This document shows positions 1 through 5,709 of a stretch of DNA of 9,115 nucleotides, piece after piece; the stretch's first letter is position 1, and each line of letters begins with the position of its first letter. The stretch spans positions 1 through 9,115 of the forward strand of contig VBHV01000618.1 of the NCBI GenBank assembly GCA_005881995.1, given 5' to 3'. The position numbers and the translations under genes are program-made. The notes beneath the pieces are model-generated. The model did not search any database. It worked only from the letters and a program-made list of their open reading frames with translations, and was not told where the DNA came from. Source of the DNA: Chloroflexota bacterium (GTDB taxonomy: Bacteria; Chloroflexota; Ktedonobacteria; Ktedonobacterales; Ktedonobacteraceae).

Positions 1-1
1 T

Positions 2-934
2 AGCATCGAAGATGTCGTCCTGGGGGCCATCCCAGGTCTCCCCAGGGTTCACATCCACAATAAGTGTATCGCTTTCGAGTGGGGCAAAGACTTCATGGAG
101 TGGTGGTATAAAGCAGAGCGCGGCGAACTCGATCCCTTTGTCCTCGTCTTTGAAGGCTCCGTCCCAAACGAATCAATCAAGGCCGAAGGCTACTGGGCAG
201 CCCTCGGCGCCGACCCCGCCACCAACCAGCCCATTCCCGTCACGCAGTGGATTGATCGCCTCGCACCCAAAGCCCTCGCAGTGATAGCAGTGGGCACCTG
301 CGCTACCTACGGTGGCATCCATGCCATGCAGGGCAATCCCACCGGTGCTATGGGTGTCAATGACTACCTGGGCTGGAACTGGAAATCCAAGGCCGGCATC
401 CCCGTCGTGAATGTTCCCGGATGCCCTGTACAGCCGGACAACTTCATGGAAACCATCCTCTATCTCCTCTACCAGGCAGGAGGCATGGCCCCTATGATCC
501 CGCTGGACGATGTCGGGCGACCCACCTGGCTCTTCGGCAAAACCGTACATGAAGGCTGTGATCGCGCCGGCTACTACGAGCAGGGCGATTTCGCCACCGA
601 GTATGGCTCACCCAAGTGCCTCGTAAAGTTAGGCTGCTGGGGTCCGGTCGTAAACTGTAACGTCCCCAAGCGCGGATGGATGAACGGCATCGGCGGCTGT
701 CCCAATGTTGGCGGCATCTGCATCGGCTGCACTATGCCAGGCTTCCCCGATAAATTTATGCCCTTTATGGATGAACCACCAGGCGCCAAGCTCTCAACAA
801 ACGTCGTGAGCATCTGGGGCGGTGCCCTGCGCGCTCTACGTAAGTTGACCAACGACACCGTCAACAAAGAACCGTCCTGGCGGCACACGGGCAGGGAACT
901 CACCACCGGCTACCGCCCATCGTGGAGAAGGTAA
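2..934 (+). CDS. hhyS: [NiFe]-hydrogenase small subunit, group 1h (5' end missing)
   Basis: Electron-transfer subunit of a high-affinity uptake hydrogenase; it carries electrons from the NiFe site through three iron-sulfur clusters. The frame is open to the left edge, so the N-terminus with the first cluster ligands is missing. Visible likely ligands by codon position: proximal Cys at 299 (GTCATYGG) and 422 (VPGCP); distal His at 548, Cys at 557, 617 and 635; medial Cys at 656, 719 and 728 (CIGC), with an extra Cys at 698 just before a conserved Pro. The C-terminus ends in a basic stretch (YRPSWRR) with no hydrophobic anchor helix. This fits group 1h and differs from membrane-bound group 1 small subunits. 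In the known group 1h structure the proximal cluster has one Asp ligand; that residue lies outside the window. The gene is followed 69 bp later by hhyL, the usual order. Family assignment is secure; the subgroup rests mainly on the large subunit. Confidence 0.96.
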   Translation, partial: SIEDVVLGAIPGLPRVHIHNKCIAFEWGKDFMEWWYKAERGELDPFVLVFEGSVPNESIKAEGYWAALGADPATNQPIPVTQWIDRLAPKALAVIAVGTCATYGGIHAMQGNPTGAMGVNDYLGWNWKSKAGIPVVNVPGCPVQPDNFMETILYLLYQAGGMAPMIPLDDVGRPTWLFGKTVHEGCDRAGYYEQGDFATEYGSPKCLVKLGCWGPVVNCNVPKRGWMNGIGGCPNVGGICIGCTMPGFPDKFMPFMDEPPGAKLSTNVVSIWGGALRALRKLTNDTVNKEPSWRHTGRELTTGYRPSWRR

Positions 935-941
935 GGGCCAC

Positions 942-983
942 CGTATAGGGTAGGGGCGATCTCGCGGTCGCCCTGGAAGCCAC
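942..983. repeat. REP-like palindromic element between hhyS and hhyL
   Basis: About 42 bp nearly identical to 2803-2845, including flanks (CGTATAGGGTAGGGGCGA on the left, CCTGGAAGCCAC on the right). The core 954-960 pairs with 967-973, a 7-bp stem with one G-T wobble. The element fills most of the hhyS-hhyL spacer and ends 7 bp before the hhyL Shine-Dalgarno. As RNA the hairpin could affect the relative expression or stability of the two cistrons; that is inference. Confidence 0.8.
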
Positions 984-1003
984 AATAGCAAGGAGATAGT
1001 TTC

Positions 1004-2800
1004 ATGACAACGCAAACGACACGAGAAGAGACTCCAGCTCAACCCCCACAGCTTGTGGAAATGTCGTGGGACCCGATGACACGCATCGTTGGCAGCCTGG
1101 GCATCTATACCAAGATCGATTTTAAGCAGCGCAAAATAGTGGAGGCCTATAGCAGTTCTCACATCTTCCGCGGCTACAGCCTCTTCATGCAGGGCAAAGA
1201 CCCGCGCGATGCCCACTTCATCACCAGCCGCATCTGTGGTATTTGTGGCGACAACCACGCCACCTGCTCCGTCTATACTCAGAACATGGCCTACGGGGTA
1301 AAGCCACCGGCGCTCGGTGAGTGGATCATCAACCTGGGTGAGGCGGCGGAATACATGTTCGACCACAATATCTTCCAGGAAAATCTGGTCGGCGTTGACT
1401 TCTGCGAGCAAATGGTCAAAGAGACCAATCCAGCTGTGCTTGAGAAAGCCAATACGACCGAAGCTCCCCACGCCAGGGAGCATGGCTATCGCACCATCGG
1501 CGATATCATGCGCTCGCTCAATCCCTTCACGGGCGAGTTCTACCGCGAGGCGCTGCACGTGAGTCGCTATACGCGCGAAGCATTCTGCTTGATGGAGGGG
1601 CGCCACGTCCATCCCTCCACCCTCTATCCAGGAGGAGTTGGCACCGTCGCCACCGTCCAGGTCTTTACCGACTACCTGGTTCGGCTGATGAAGTACGTCG
1701 AATGGATGAAGAAGGTCGTTCCTATGCATGACGACCTGTTCGACTTCTGGTACCAGGCCCTACCGGGCTACGAACAGGTTGGCTACCGGCAGACCCTGCT
1801 TGGCTGCTGGGGATCGTGGCAAGACCCCGATGTGTGCGACTATGATTATCGCACCATGGACAAGTGGGGACGTGCCATGTTCGTCACACCGGGAGTTATT
1901 GTCGATGGGGAGTTGGTGACGACAAGCCTGGTAGATATCAACCTGGGCATTCGCATTCTGCTGGGAAGTTCCTACTACGAGGATTGGGATAACCAGAGAA
2001 TGTTCGTCGATCGCGACCCACTCGGCAACCCGGTCGACAGACGCCACCCCTGGAATCAGACCACCATTCCCAGACCGCAGAAACGCGACTTCAATGACAA
2101 ATATAGCTGGACCATGTCGCCGCGCTGGTATGATCAGCGCACGGGCAAGTACCTGGCCCTGGATACTGGCGGTGGTCCCATCGCTCGCCTCTGGTCAACG
2201 GCTCTGGCCGGGCTGGTGAACCTGGGCGGCTTGGTCGAGTCTACCGGGCACAGCGTTAAGATTCGCCTGCCCAAGAGTGCCTTAAAGCCAGCGGTAGAGT
2301 TCGAGTGGAAGATCCCGCAATGGAGTAACGCTATTGAGCGTAACCGTGCGCGCACATACTTCCAGGCCTACGCTGCTGCTGTTGCGCTGCACTGTGTGGA
2401 GAAGGCGCTTGACGAGGTACGCGCCGGTCACACCAAGACCTGGAGCGATTTCACGGTACCCAAGGAGGCCATCGGCTGCGGGTTCCATGAGGCGGTGCGC
2501 GGTGTGCTTTCCCATCACATGGTCATCGAGAACGGAAAGATCGCCAACTACCATCCCTATCCTCCTACACCATGGAATGGCAGTGTGCGAGACATCTATG
2601 GCACGCCCGGACCATACGAGGATGCCGTGCAGAATACGCCCATCTTTGAAGAGAATGGCCCGGACAGCTTCAAGGGCATCGATATCATGCGAGCGGTTCG
2701 CAGCTTTGACCCCTGTCTACCCTGTGGTGTTCACATGTACCTTGGCGAGGGGAAAGAACTTCAAACGGTTCTCTCACCAACCTTTGGCGTAATGCAATAA
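1004..2800 (+). CDS. hhyL: [NiFe]-hydrogenase large (catalytic) subunit, group 1h
   Basis: Catalytic subunit of 598 residues, splitting H2 at a NiFe(CN)2CO centre. The four nickel-binding cysteines are in the L1 motif (RICGICGDNHATCS, Cys78 and Cys81, with His85) and the L2 motif (DPCLPCGVH, Cys571 and Cys574, His577). These motifs are those I know for group 1h, the type that oxidises atmospheric H2. The 21 residues after His577 form the C-terminal extension normally removed by a dedicated endopeptidase after nickel insertion; a candidate is encoded at 7042-7605. The N-terminal motif reads DPMTRIVGS where other [NiFe] large subunits have RIEGH, so the usual proton-gate Glu position is Val29. 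The ATG start has AGGAG at 991-995, 8 nt upstream. The last nine codons, including the stop, lie in a tandem repeat that continues downstream. Group assignment is by motif recognition, not alignment. Confidence 0.98.
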   Translation: MTTQTTREETPAQPPQLVEMSWDPMTRIVGSLGIYTKIDFKQRKIVEAYSSSHIFRGYSLFMQGKDPRDAHFITSRICGICGDNHATCSVYTQNMAYGVKPPALGEWIINLGEAAEYMFDHNIFQENLVGVDFCEQMVKETNPAVLEKANTTEAPHAREHGYRTIGDIMRSLNPFTGEFYREALHVSRYTREAFCLMEGRHVHPSTLYPGGVGTVATVQVFTDYLVRLMKYVEWMKKVVPMHDDLFDFWYQALPGYEQVGYRQTLLGCWGSWQDPDVCDYDYRTMDKWGRAMFVTPGVIVDGELVTTSLVDINLGIRILLGSSYYEDWDNQRMFVDRDPLGNPVDRRHPWNQTTIPRPQKRDFNDKYSWTMSPRWYDQRTGKYLALDTGGGPIARLWSTALAGLVNLGGLVESTGHSVKIRLPKSALKPAVEFEWKIPQWSNAIERNRARTYFQAYAAAVALHCVEKALDEVRAGHTKTWSDFTVPKEAIGCGFHEAVRGVLSHHMVIENGKIANYHPYPPTPWNGSVRDIYGTPGPYEDAVQNTPIFEENGPDSFKGIDIMRAVRSFDPCLPCGVHMYLGEGKELQTVLSPTFGVMQ

Positions 2801-2802
2801 CT

Positions 2803-2845
2803 CGTATAGGGTAGGGGCGACCCTTGCGGTCGTCCTGGAAGCCAC
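2803..2845. repeat. REP-like palindromic element, copy in first tandem unit
   Basis: Nearly the same sequence as 942-983. The core is GGGCGACC (2815-2822), a 5-nt loop CTTGC, then GGTCGTCC (2828-2835), an 8-bp stem with one wobble. It begins 2 bp after the hhyL stop, so in mRNA it would form a small 3' hairpin. It has no T-tract, so it does not look like an intrinsic terminator. Confidence 0.8.
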
Positions 2846-2878
2846 CCTTTCACCAACCTTTGGCGTAATGCAATAACT

Positions 2879-2921
2879 CGTGTATTGTACGGGCGACCCT
2901 TGTGGTCGCCCTGGGATAGAC
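2879..2921. repeat. REP-like palindromic element, copy in second tandem unit
   Basis: Diverged copy of the same element, exactly 76 bp after the previous one. Its core is a perfect 8-bp stem, GGGCGACC (2891-2898) and GGTCGCCC (2904-2911), around the loop CTTGT. The stem is kept although the flanks have changed, which hints that the hairpin rather than the flanks is maintained. Confidence 0.75.
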
Positions 2922-2966
2922 CCACTCACCAACCTTTGGCGTTATGAAGAGAATAAATATGACAGA

Positions 2967-2973
2967 AAGGAGG
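2967..2973 (+). promoter_or_regulatory. Strong Shine-Dalgarno for the 75-residue protein
   Basis: AAGGAGG, close to a full anti-16S match, with 7 nt before the ATG at 2981. It is one of the strongest ribosome binding sites in the window and a main reason to accept the small downstream gene as real. Confidence 0.85.
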
Positions 2974-2980
2974 ATATAAG

Positions 2981-3208
2981 ATGGCAGAAGAGCAGAAGGC
3001 TTCGGCTCAACCTGAGCCTGCACACACACCGGCCACGGGGAAGGGCGAGGAAAAGAAGAAAACGCAAGGCAAAGAGGCTGGTCGCCATGATACCGGTGGC
3101 ACGGGCAAAGCAAAACGCCCCACCGGTAAGTCGACGGCCAGGCAGTACACGGGCGTCAATCCTAAAGAACCGGTAGACCCGCAAAGCCCACACTTGCAGA
3201 CACCTTGA
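2981..3208 (+). CDS. Small, probably disordered protein after hhyL
   Basis: A 75-residue protein I cannot assign to a family. It is hydrophilic and low in complexity: residues 1-50 are rich in Lys, Glu, Pro, Gly and Thr, with basic stretches KGEEKKK (21-27) and GKAKRPTGK (42-50), so a disordered N-terminal part is likely. The C-terminal 25 residues (STARQYTGVNPKEPVDPQSP and a short tail) look less biased and may be a conserved binding segment. There is no cysteine, membrane helix or signal peptide. It has an excellent Shine-Dalgarno at 2967-2973 and the same strand and operon position as the hydrogenase genes. It could be a small structural or assembly partner of the hydrogenase; this is inference from position only. 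Its reality rests on the ribosome binding site and context, since low-complexity frames also occur on the other strand here. Confidence 0.72.
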   Translation: MAEEQKASAQPEPAHTPATGKGEEKKKTQGKEAGRHDTGGTGKAKRPTGKSTARQYTGVNPKEPVDPQSPHLQTP

Positions 3209-3231
3209 ACGGTAACAATGGCACAAAGTAA

Positions 3232-3311
3232 TAGAATGGAGGAGTGTCAGGAATCGTAGGCCAGGGAACCCTTGCGGTCGCCCCTAACCTACTATGCACC
3301 CCTCCATTTTA
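3232..3311. repeat. Long imperfect inverted repeat containing a decayed REP-like core
   Basis: The outer arms 3232-3246 and 3297-3311 pair over 15 positions with one G-T wobble and one mismatch. An inner pair GTAGG (3256-3260) and CCTAC (3288-3292) brackets AACCCTTGCGGTCGCCCC, recognisable as the right half of the element at 942, 2803 and 2879; its left arm has decayed. The right outer arm ends in TTTTA. It may be a small non-autonomous mobile element with terminal inverted repeats, or a structured spacer acting as partial terminator before the iron-sulfur gene. It is the main content of the 161-bp gap 3209-3369. Confidence 0.6.
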
Positions 3312-3356
3312 GTACTACCTTATTTTGTCAAATATTATCGCCGTTTCCCGCGATAG

Positions 3357-3361
3357 AGGAG
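3357..3361 (+). promoter_or_regulatory. Shine-Dalgarno fixing the start of the iron-sulfur protein
   Basis: AGGAG lies 8 nt before the ATG at 3370. The longer in-frame TTG start at 3325 has no purine-rich site upstream, only T-rich sequence, so 3370 is preferred. Confidence 0.8.
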
Positions 3362-3369
3362 AATGTCTC

Positions 3370-4317
3370 ATGCCACATGAAGTGCAGGAGCACCACCACC
3401 AAGCGGCGCGTATCGAGACGCTGATCCAGGAGGTCGCCGCGTTCCCCGACCCGCGTACACGCGACACAACTCAGGAGCTTGTCCAGACACTCCTGGATAT
3501 GTATGGTGAAGGGCTGGCGAGGCTGCTTGAAATTACCGCTCAGACGGAAGCATCTGGCCTCGCATTGATCGATACCTTCGCGAGCGACGACCTGTTGGGT
3601 TCCTTATTTCTGCTTCACGGGCTGCATCCAATAGATATCGAGACGCGCGTCATGCAGGCGCTGGATGAGGTACGGCCCTATCTCAAGTCGCATGGCGGCA
3701 ATGTCGAGTTCGTCAAGGTTGAAGATGGCATAGCCCACCTGCGTCTCCAGGGTAGTTGCGATGGCTGTCCAGGCTCAACTATCACGCTCAAATTGGCGCT
3801 TGAAGAGGCCATCTACAAGGCAGCTCCCGACCTGGATGGGCTTCAGGTAGAAGGAGTCACCGATCCACCGCCGCGTCCAGGTATACCCATGGCATTCGTT
3901 CCTCCCAAACGGCGCAAAGAAAGCACAATGCAACAGGATGGTGGATGGAAAGTAGTGGAAGGACTGATAGAAGAAAACTCCCTCCCTGATGGCACGCTCA
4001 AGGTAATCACCGTACAGACGAAACCGGTGCTCTTCTGTTCGATTGCAGACACCTACTATGCCTACCACAACCGTTGTGGCAATTGCAATGCGTCTCTCGA
4101 TGGTGGTAGATTAGAGGGAACTACCCTTAGCTGTTCCTCTTGCGGACGACAATATGATGTCTACCACGCCGGACGATGCCTGGATGCCCCTGACCTGTTC
4201 CTCGAACCGGTCCCACTACTGGTGGAGAATGGCAAGGTGAAAGTGGCTCTGTCAGCATTGGCAAAAGACGATCAACCTTTGCCGATTCAGCCAACCCTAT
4301 CGATACACGCAAGATGA
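3370..4317 (+). CDS. hhyE: NifU-like plus Rieske-like iron-sulfur protein (HhyE-type)
   Basis: A 315-residue protein in three parts. Residues 1-90 are a helical, Leu-rich N-terminal region with a His cluster (EHHH, 7-10). Residues about 93-163 are a NifU C-terminal-type domain (SHGGNVEFV, then CDGCPGS with Cys130 and Cys133), the fold that binds a labile Fe-S cluster. Residues about 192-292 resemble a Rieske ferredoxin domain. There the motifs read NRCGNCNASL and LSCSSCGRQYD, where classical Rieske domains have CPH and CPWH: both His ligands are missing and Cys236, Cys239, Cys255 and Cys258 form two CxxC pairs. Proteins of this architecture accompany group 1h hydrogenases; in mycobacteria HhyE is reported as needed for electron transfer to respiration. 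Here it is the best candidate electron acceptor or cluster carrier for HhySL. The four-Cys site could hold a rubredoxin-like Fe, zinc or an Fe-S cluster. The architecture call is firm; the HhyE name comes from context. Confidence 0.88.
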   Translation: MPHEVQEHHHQAARIETLIQEVAAFPDPRTRDTTQELVQTLLDMYGEGLARLLEITAQTEASGLALIDTFASDDLLGSLFLLHGLHPIDIETRVMQALDEVRPYLKSHGGNVEFVKVEDGIAHLRLQGSCDGCPGSTITLKLALEEAIYKAAPDLDGLQVEGVTDPPPRPGIPMAFVPPKRRKESTMQQDGGWKVVEGLIEENSLPDGTLKVITVQTKPVLFCSIADTYYAYHNRCGNCNASLDGGRLEGTTLSCSSCGRQYDVYHAGRCLDAPDLFLEPVPLLVENGKVKVALSALAKDDQPLPIQPTLSIHAR

Positions 4318-4327
4318 GGTAGTTATC

Positions 4328-5059
4328 ATGTCGTCATCCGACTTTACAAACAACCACGAGGATCGTTCCGCTTCATCCCTTGATGTGCTCCGTCAGTTTA
4401 CGCGCAGGCGAGAGGCGCGTCCGCCTGCGGAGCAGTGCGAGCTATGCAGTGTAGAGATTCCGGCGCATCATCGTCACCTGCTGGAACTCTCCAGGCATAC
4501 ATTGATCTGTGTGTGTACTCCTTGCTCAATCCTCTTCGGTGACCCGGGATCCGGGCATGGGAAGTACCGGCTTGTACCCTCGCGCTATCTCCTATTGCAG
4601 GATTTCCAGATGACGGATGAGCAGTGGGACGACCTGATGATCCCGGTGAATATGGCATATTTCTTTCATAGCACAAGCGCTCATCATGTCATGGCCTTCT
4701 ATCCCAGTCCCGCGGGGCCTATGGAGTCCACGCTTACCCTGGAAGGTTGGGATGCGCTTGCCAGTAGCAATCCGATCCTGAACGAACTGGAACCCGACGT
4801 CGAGGCGCTCCTCATCAACCGCGTGAGGAACAGAGGGGGTGAGAGTTATCGTGAGCACTACATTGTCCCGATAGATGCCTGCTACGAGCTTGTCGGCTTG
4901 ATCCGGCTCAAGTGGAAAGGTCTGAGCGGTGGAGAGGAGGTCTGGAAAGCGATTGCGGATTTCTTTGCAGGCCTTCAGAAGAGGGCGATCGTCGTAGAGG
5001 GGTCTTCTGCGGATACCTACCCGGCAAACGGCCGCTCCGCCTGGGAGAGGAGAGGCTAA
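4328..5059 (+). CDS. DUF5947-like protein of the hydrogenase cluster
   Basis: A 243-residue protein that I recognise as DUF5947-like, a family seen in hydrogenase clusters with no established function. Near the N-terminus is a cysteine set CELC (Cys37, Cys40) and CVCTPC (Cys61, Cys63, Cys66), with His47, His48 and His50 between them. This is a probable zinc or Fe-S site. The region 80-125 is mixed hydrophobic with aromatics (KYRLVPSRYLLL, AYFFHSTSAHH). There is no signal peptide or clear membrane helix. The ATG is 10 bp after the previous stop and has GAGGT at 4316-4320. Its stop overlaps the next start by one base (TAATG), so translation is probably coupled to the DUF6084-like gene. A role in metal handling or assembly of HhySL or HhyE is plausible but unproven. 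Confidence 0.85.
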   Translation: MSSSDFTNNHEDRSASSLDVLRQFTRRREARPPAEQCELCSVEIPAHHRHLLELSRHTLICVCTPCSILFGDPGSGHGKYRLVPSRYLLLQDFQMTDEQWDDLMIPVNMAYFFHSTSAHHVMAFYPSPAGPMESTLTLEGWDALASSNPILNELEPDVEALLINRVRNRGGESYREHYIVPIDACYELVGLIRLKWKGLSGGEEVWKAIADFFAGLQKRAIVVEGSSADTYPANGRSAWERRG

Positions 5060-5709
5060 TGCCAGATCTGAGCTTTGAGGTAATCGGCGCCGAGGCTTCA
5101 GCCTATAGTGTGCTCCCGATGCTCATCTTCAAAATGCGCATCGTCAACGCGAGCGAGGAAGAGCAGATCCATAACGTCAATCTGAAGTGCCAGATCATGC
5201 TCACCGTAACGCAACGGCGCTACACTGCCGAAGAAAAAGCAAAACTGCAGGAGCTTTTTGGTGAGCCGGAGCGCTGGGGTGAGACCTTGCGCACTTTCCT
5301 GTGGACCCACGTCACCACGGTGGTGCCACGCTTCTCAGGAAGCACCATCGTCGATCTGCCTGTCCCATGCAGCTACGACTTTGAGGTGGTGAGCACCAAG
5401 TACTTCAATGCCCTGGAAAACGGTGAAATTCCTCTCAGCTTCCTGTTTAGCGGGACCATCTTCTACGAAGGCGAGACAGGCAATGTACAGATCGCCCAGG
5501 TTTCCTGGTCGAAGGAAGCGTCCTACCGCCTGCCGGTCGCGCGCTGGAAAGAAGCGATAGAGGCTTCCTTTCCCAACAGTGCATGGATTCGCCTGCCGAA
5601 GGACGTCTTCGACCAACTCTACCAATATAAGATCACGCACGGTCTTCCTACCTGGGAGCAAGCTTTTGAGCGTCTGTTGCGGGCAAGTAGCGAGGAGGTG
5701 CAGCCATGA
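5059..5709 (+). CDS. DUF6084-like protein of the hydrogenase cluster
   Basis: A 216-residue protein that I recognise as DUF6084-like; its function is not known. The first 160 residues look beta-rich (LSFEVIGAEA near the start, then FKMRIVNASEE and a segment ending in PCSYDFEVVSTKYF). The C-terminal 40 residues look helical (PKDVFDQLYQYKITHGLPTW). Only two cysteines are present, widely spaced, so it is unlikely to bind a metal cluster. No signal peptide or membrane helix is seen. The frame extends upstream, but ATG 5059 is chosen because it overlaps the preceding stop as TAATG and follows GAGAGGAGAGG. The next gene overlaps its stop by 4 bp (ATGA). It may be a structural or assembly factor paired with its neighbours; that is inference from tight coupling. 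Confidence 0.85.
   Translation: MPDLSFEVIGAEASAYSVLPMLIFKMRIVNASEEEQIHNVNLKCQIMLTVTQRRYTAEEKAKLQELFGEPERWGETLRTFLWTHVTTVVPRFSGSTIVDLPVPCSYDFEVVSTKYFNALENGEIPLSFLFSGTIFYEGETGNVQIAQVSWSKEASYRLPVARWKEAIEASFPNSAWIRLPKDVFDQLYQYKITHGLPTWEQAFERLLRASSEEVQP

Larger units (their letters stand above)
2774..2949 (+). repeat. Tandem repeat, 76-bp period, spanning the hhyL stop codon
   Basis: About 2.3 copies with an exact 76-bp period start at 2774, 2850 and 2926. The first 32 bases of copies 1 and 2 are identical and encode the last hhyL codons (SPTFGVMQ and stop) plus five bases. The rest of each full copy is the palindromic element also found between hhyS and hhyL, here more diverged (2803-2845 and 2879-2921). 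Copy 3 keeps only TCACCAACCTTTGGCGT and then diverges. As 76 is not a multiple of 3 and copy 1 keeps its stop, the extra copies do not extend HhyL. Apart from this repeat and the next gene's ribosome binding site, I see nothing else in 2801-2980. Confidence 0.92.

Noticed and set aside
12..284. 90-codon + strand frame at the left edge
   Set aside because: Ser/Pro-rich product in another frame of hhyS; the hhyS frame carries conserved hydrogenase sequence across the whole stretch.
836..1729. Long antisense open frame (297 codons) opposite the hhyS end and hhyL start
   Set aside because: It mirrors the codon structure of hhyL, whose conserved L1 motif proves the sense strand is coding. No family resemblance in the product.
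2774..2949. CRISPR-like array
   Set aside because: Only 2.3 contiguous copies, period includes hhyL coding sequence, and there are no unique spacers or cas genes.
2944..2979. 11-residue leader frame ending one base before the small gene
   Set aside because: It overlaps the Shine-Dalgarno and could in principle couple translation, but it has no ribosome binding site of its own and such short frames arise easily by chance.
2880..3176. 98-codon frame starting inside the tandem repeat
   Set aside because: It starts in a repeat copy, has no ribosome binding site, and its GDPCGRP stretch is just the translated palindrome. It overlaps the better supported small gene in another frame.
2942..3226. 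94-codon antisense frame opposite the 75-residue gene
   Set aside because: Product is a Leu/Phe/Arg-rich mirror of the Lys/Glu-rich sense frame; all other genes are on the + strand and the sense gene has a strong ribosome binding site.
3205..3234. Possible promoter: TTGAAC, 18 bp, TAATAG
   Set aside because: Only partial matches to both consensus boxes (4 and 3 of 6). Too weak to annotate without transcript-start data.
3325..3369. 15-residue N-terminal extension of the iron-sulfur protein from a TTG
   Set aside because: No Shine-Dalgarno before the TTG, and a good one sits before ATG 3370.
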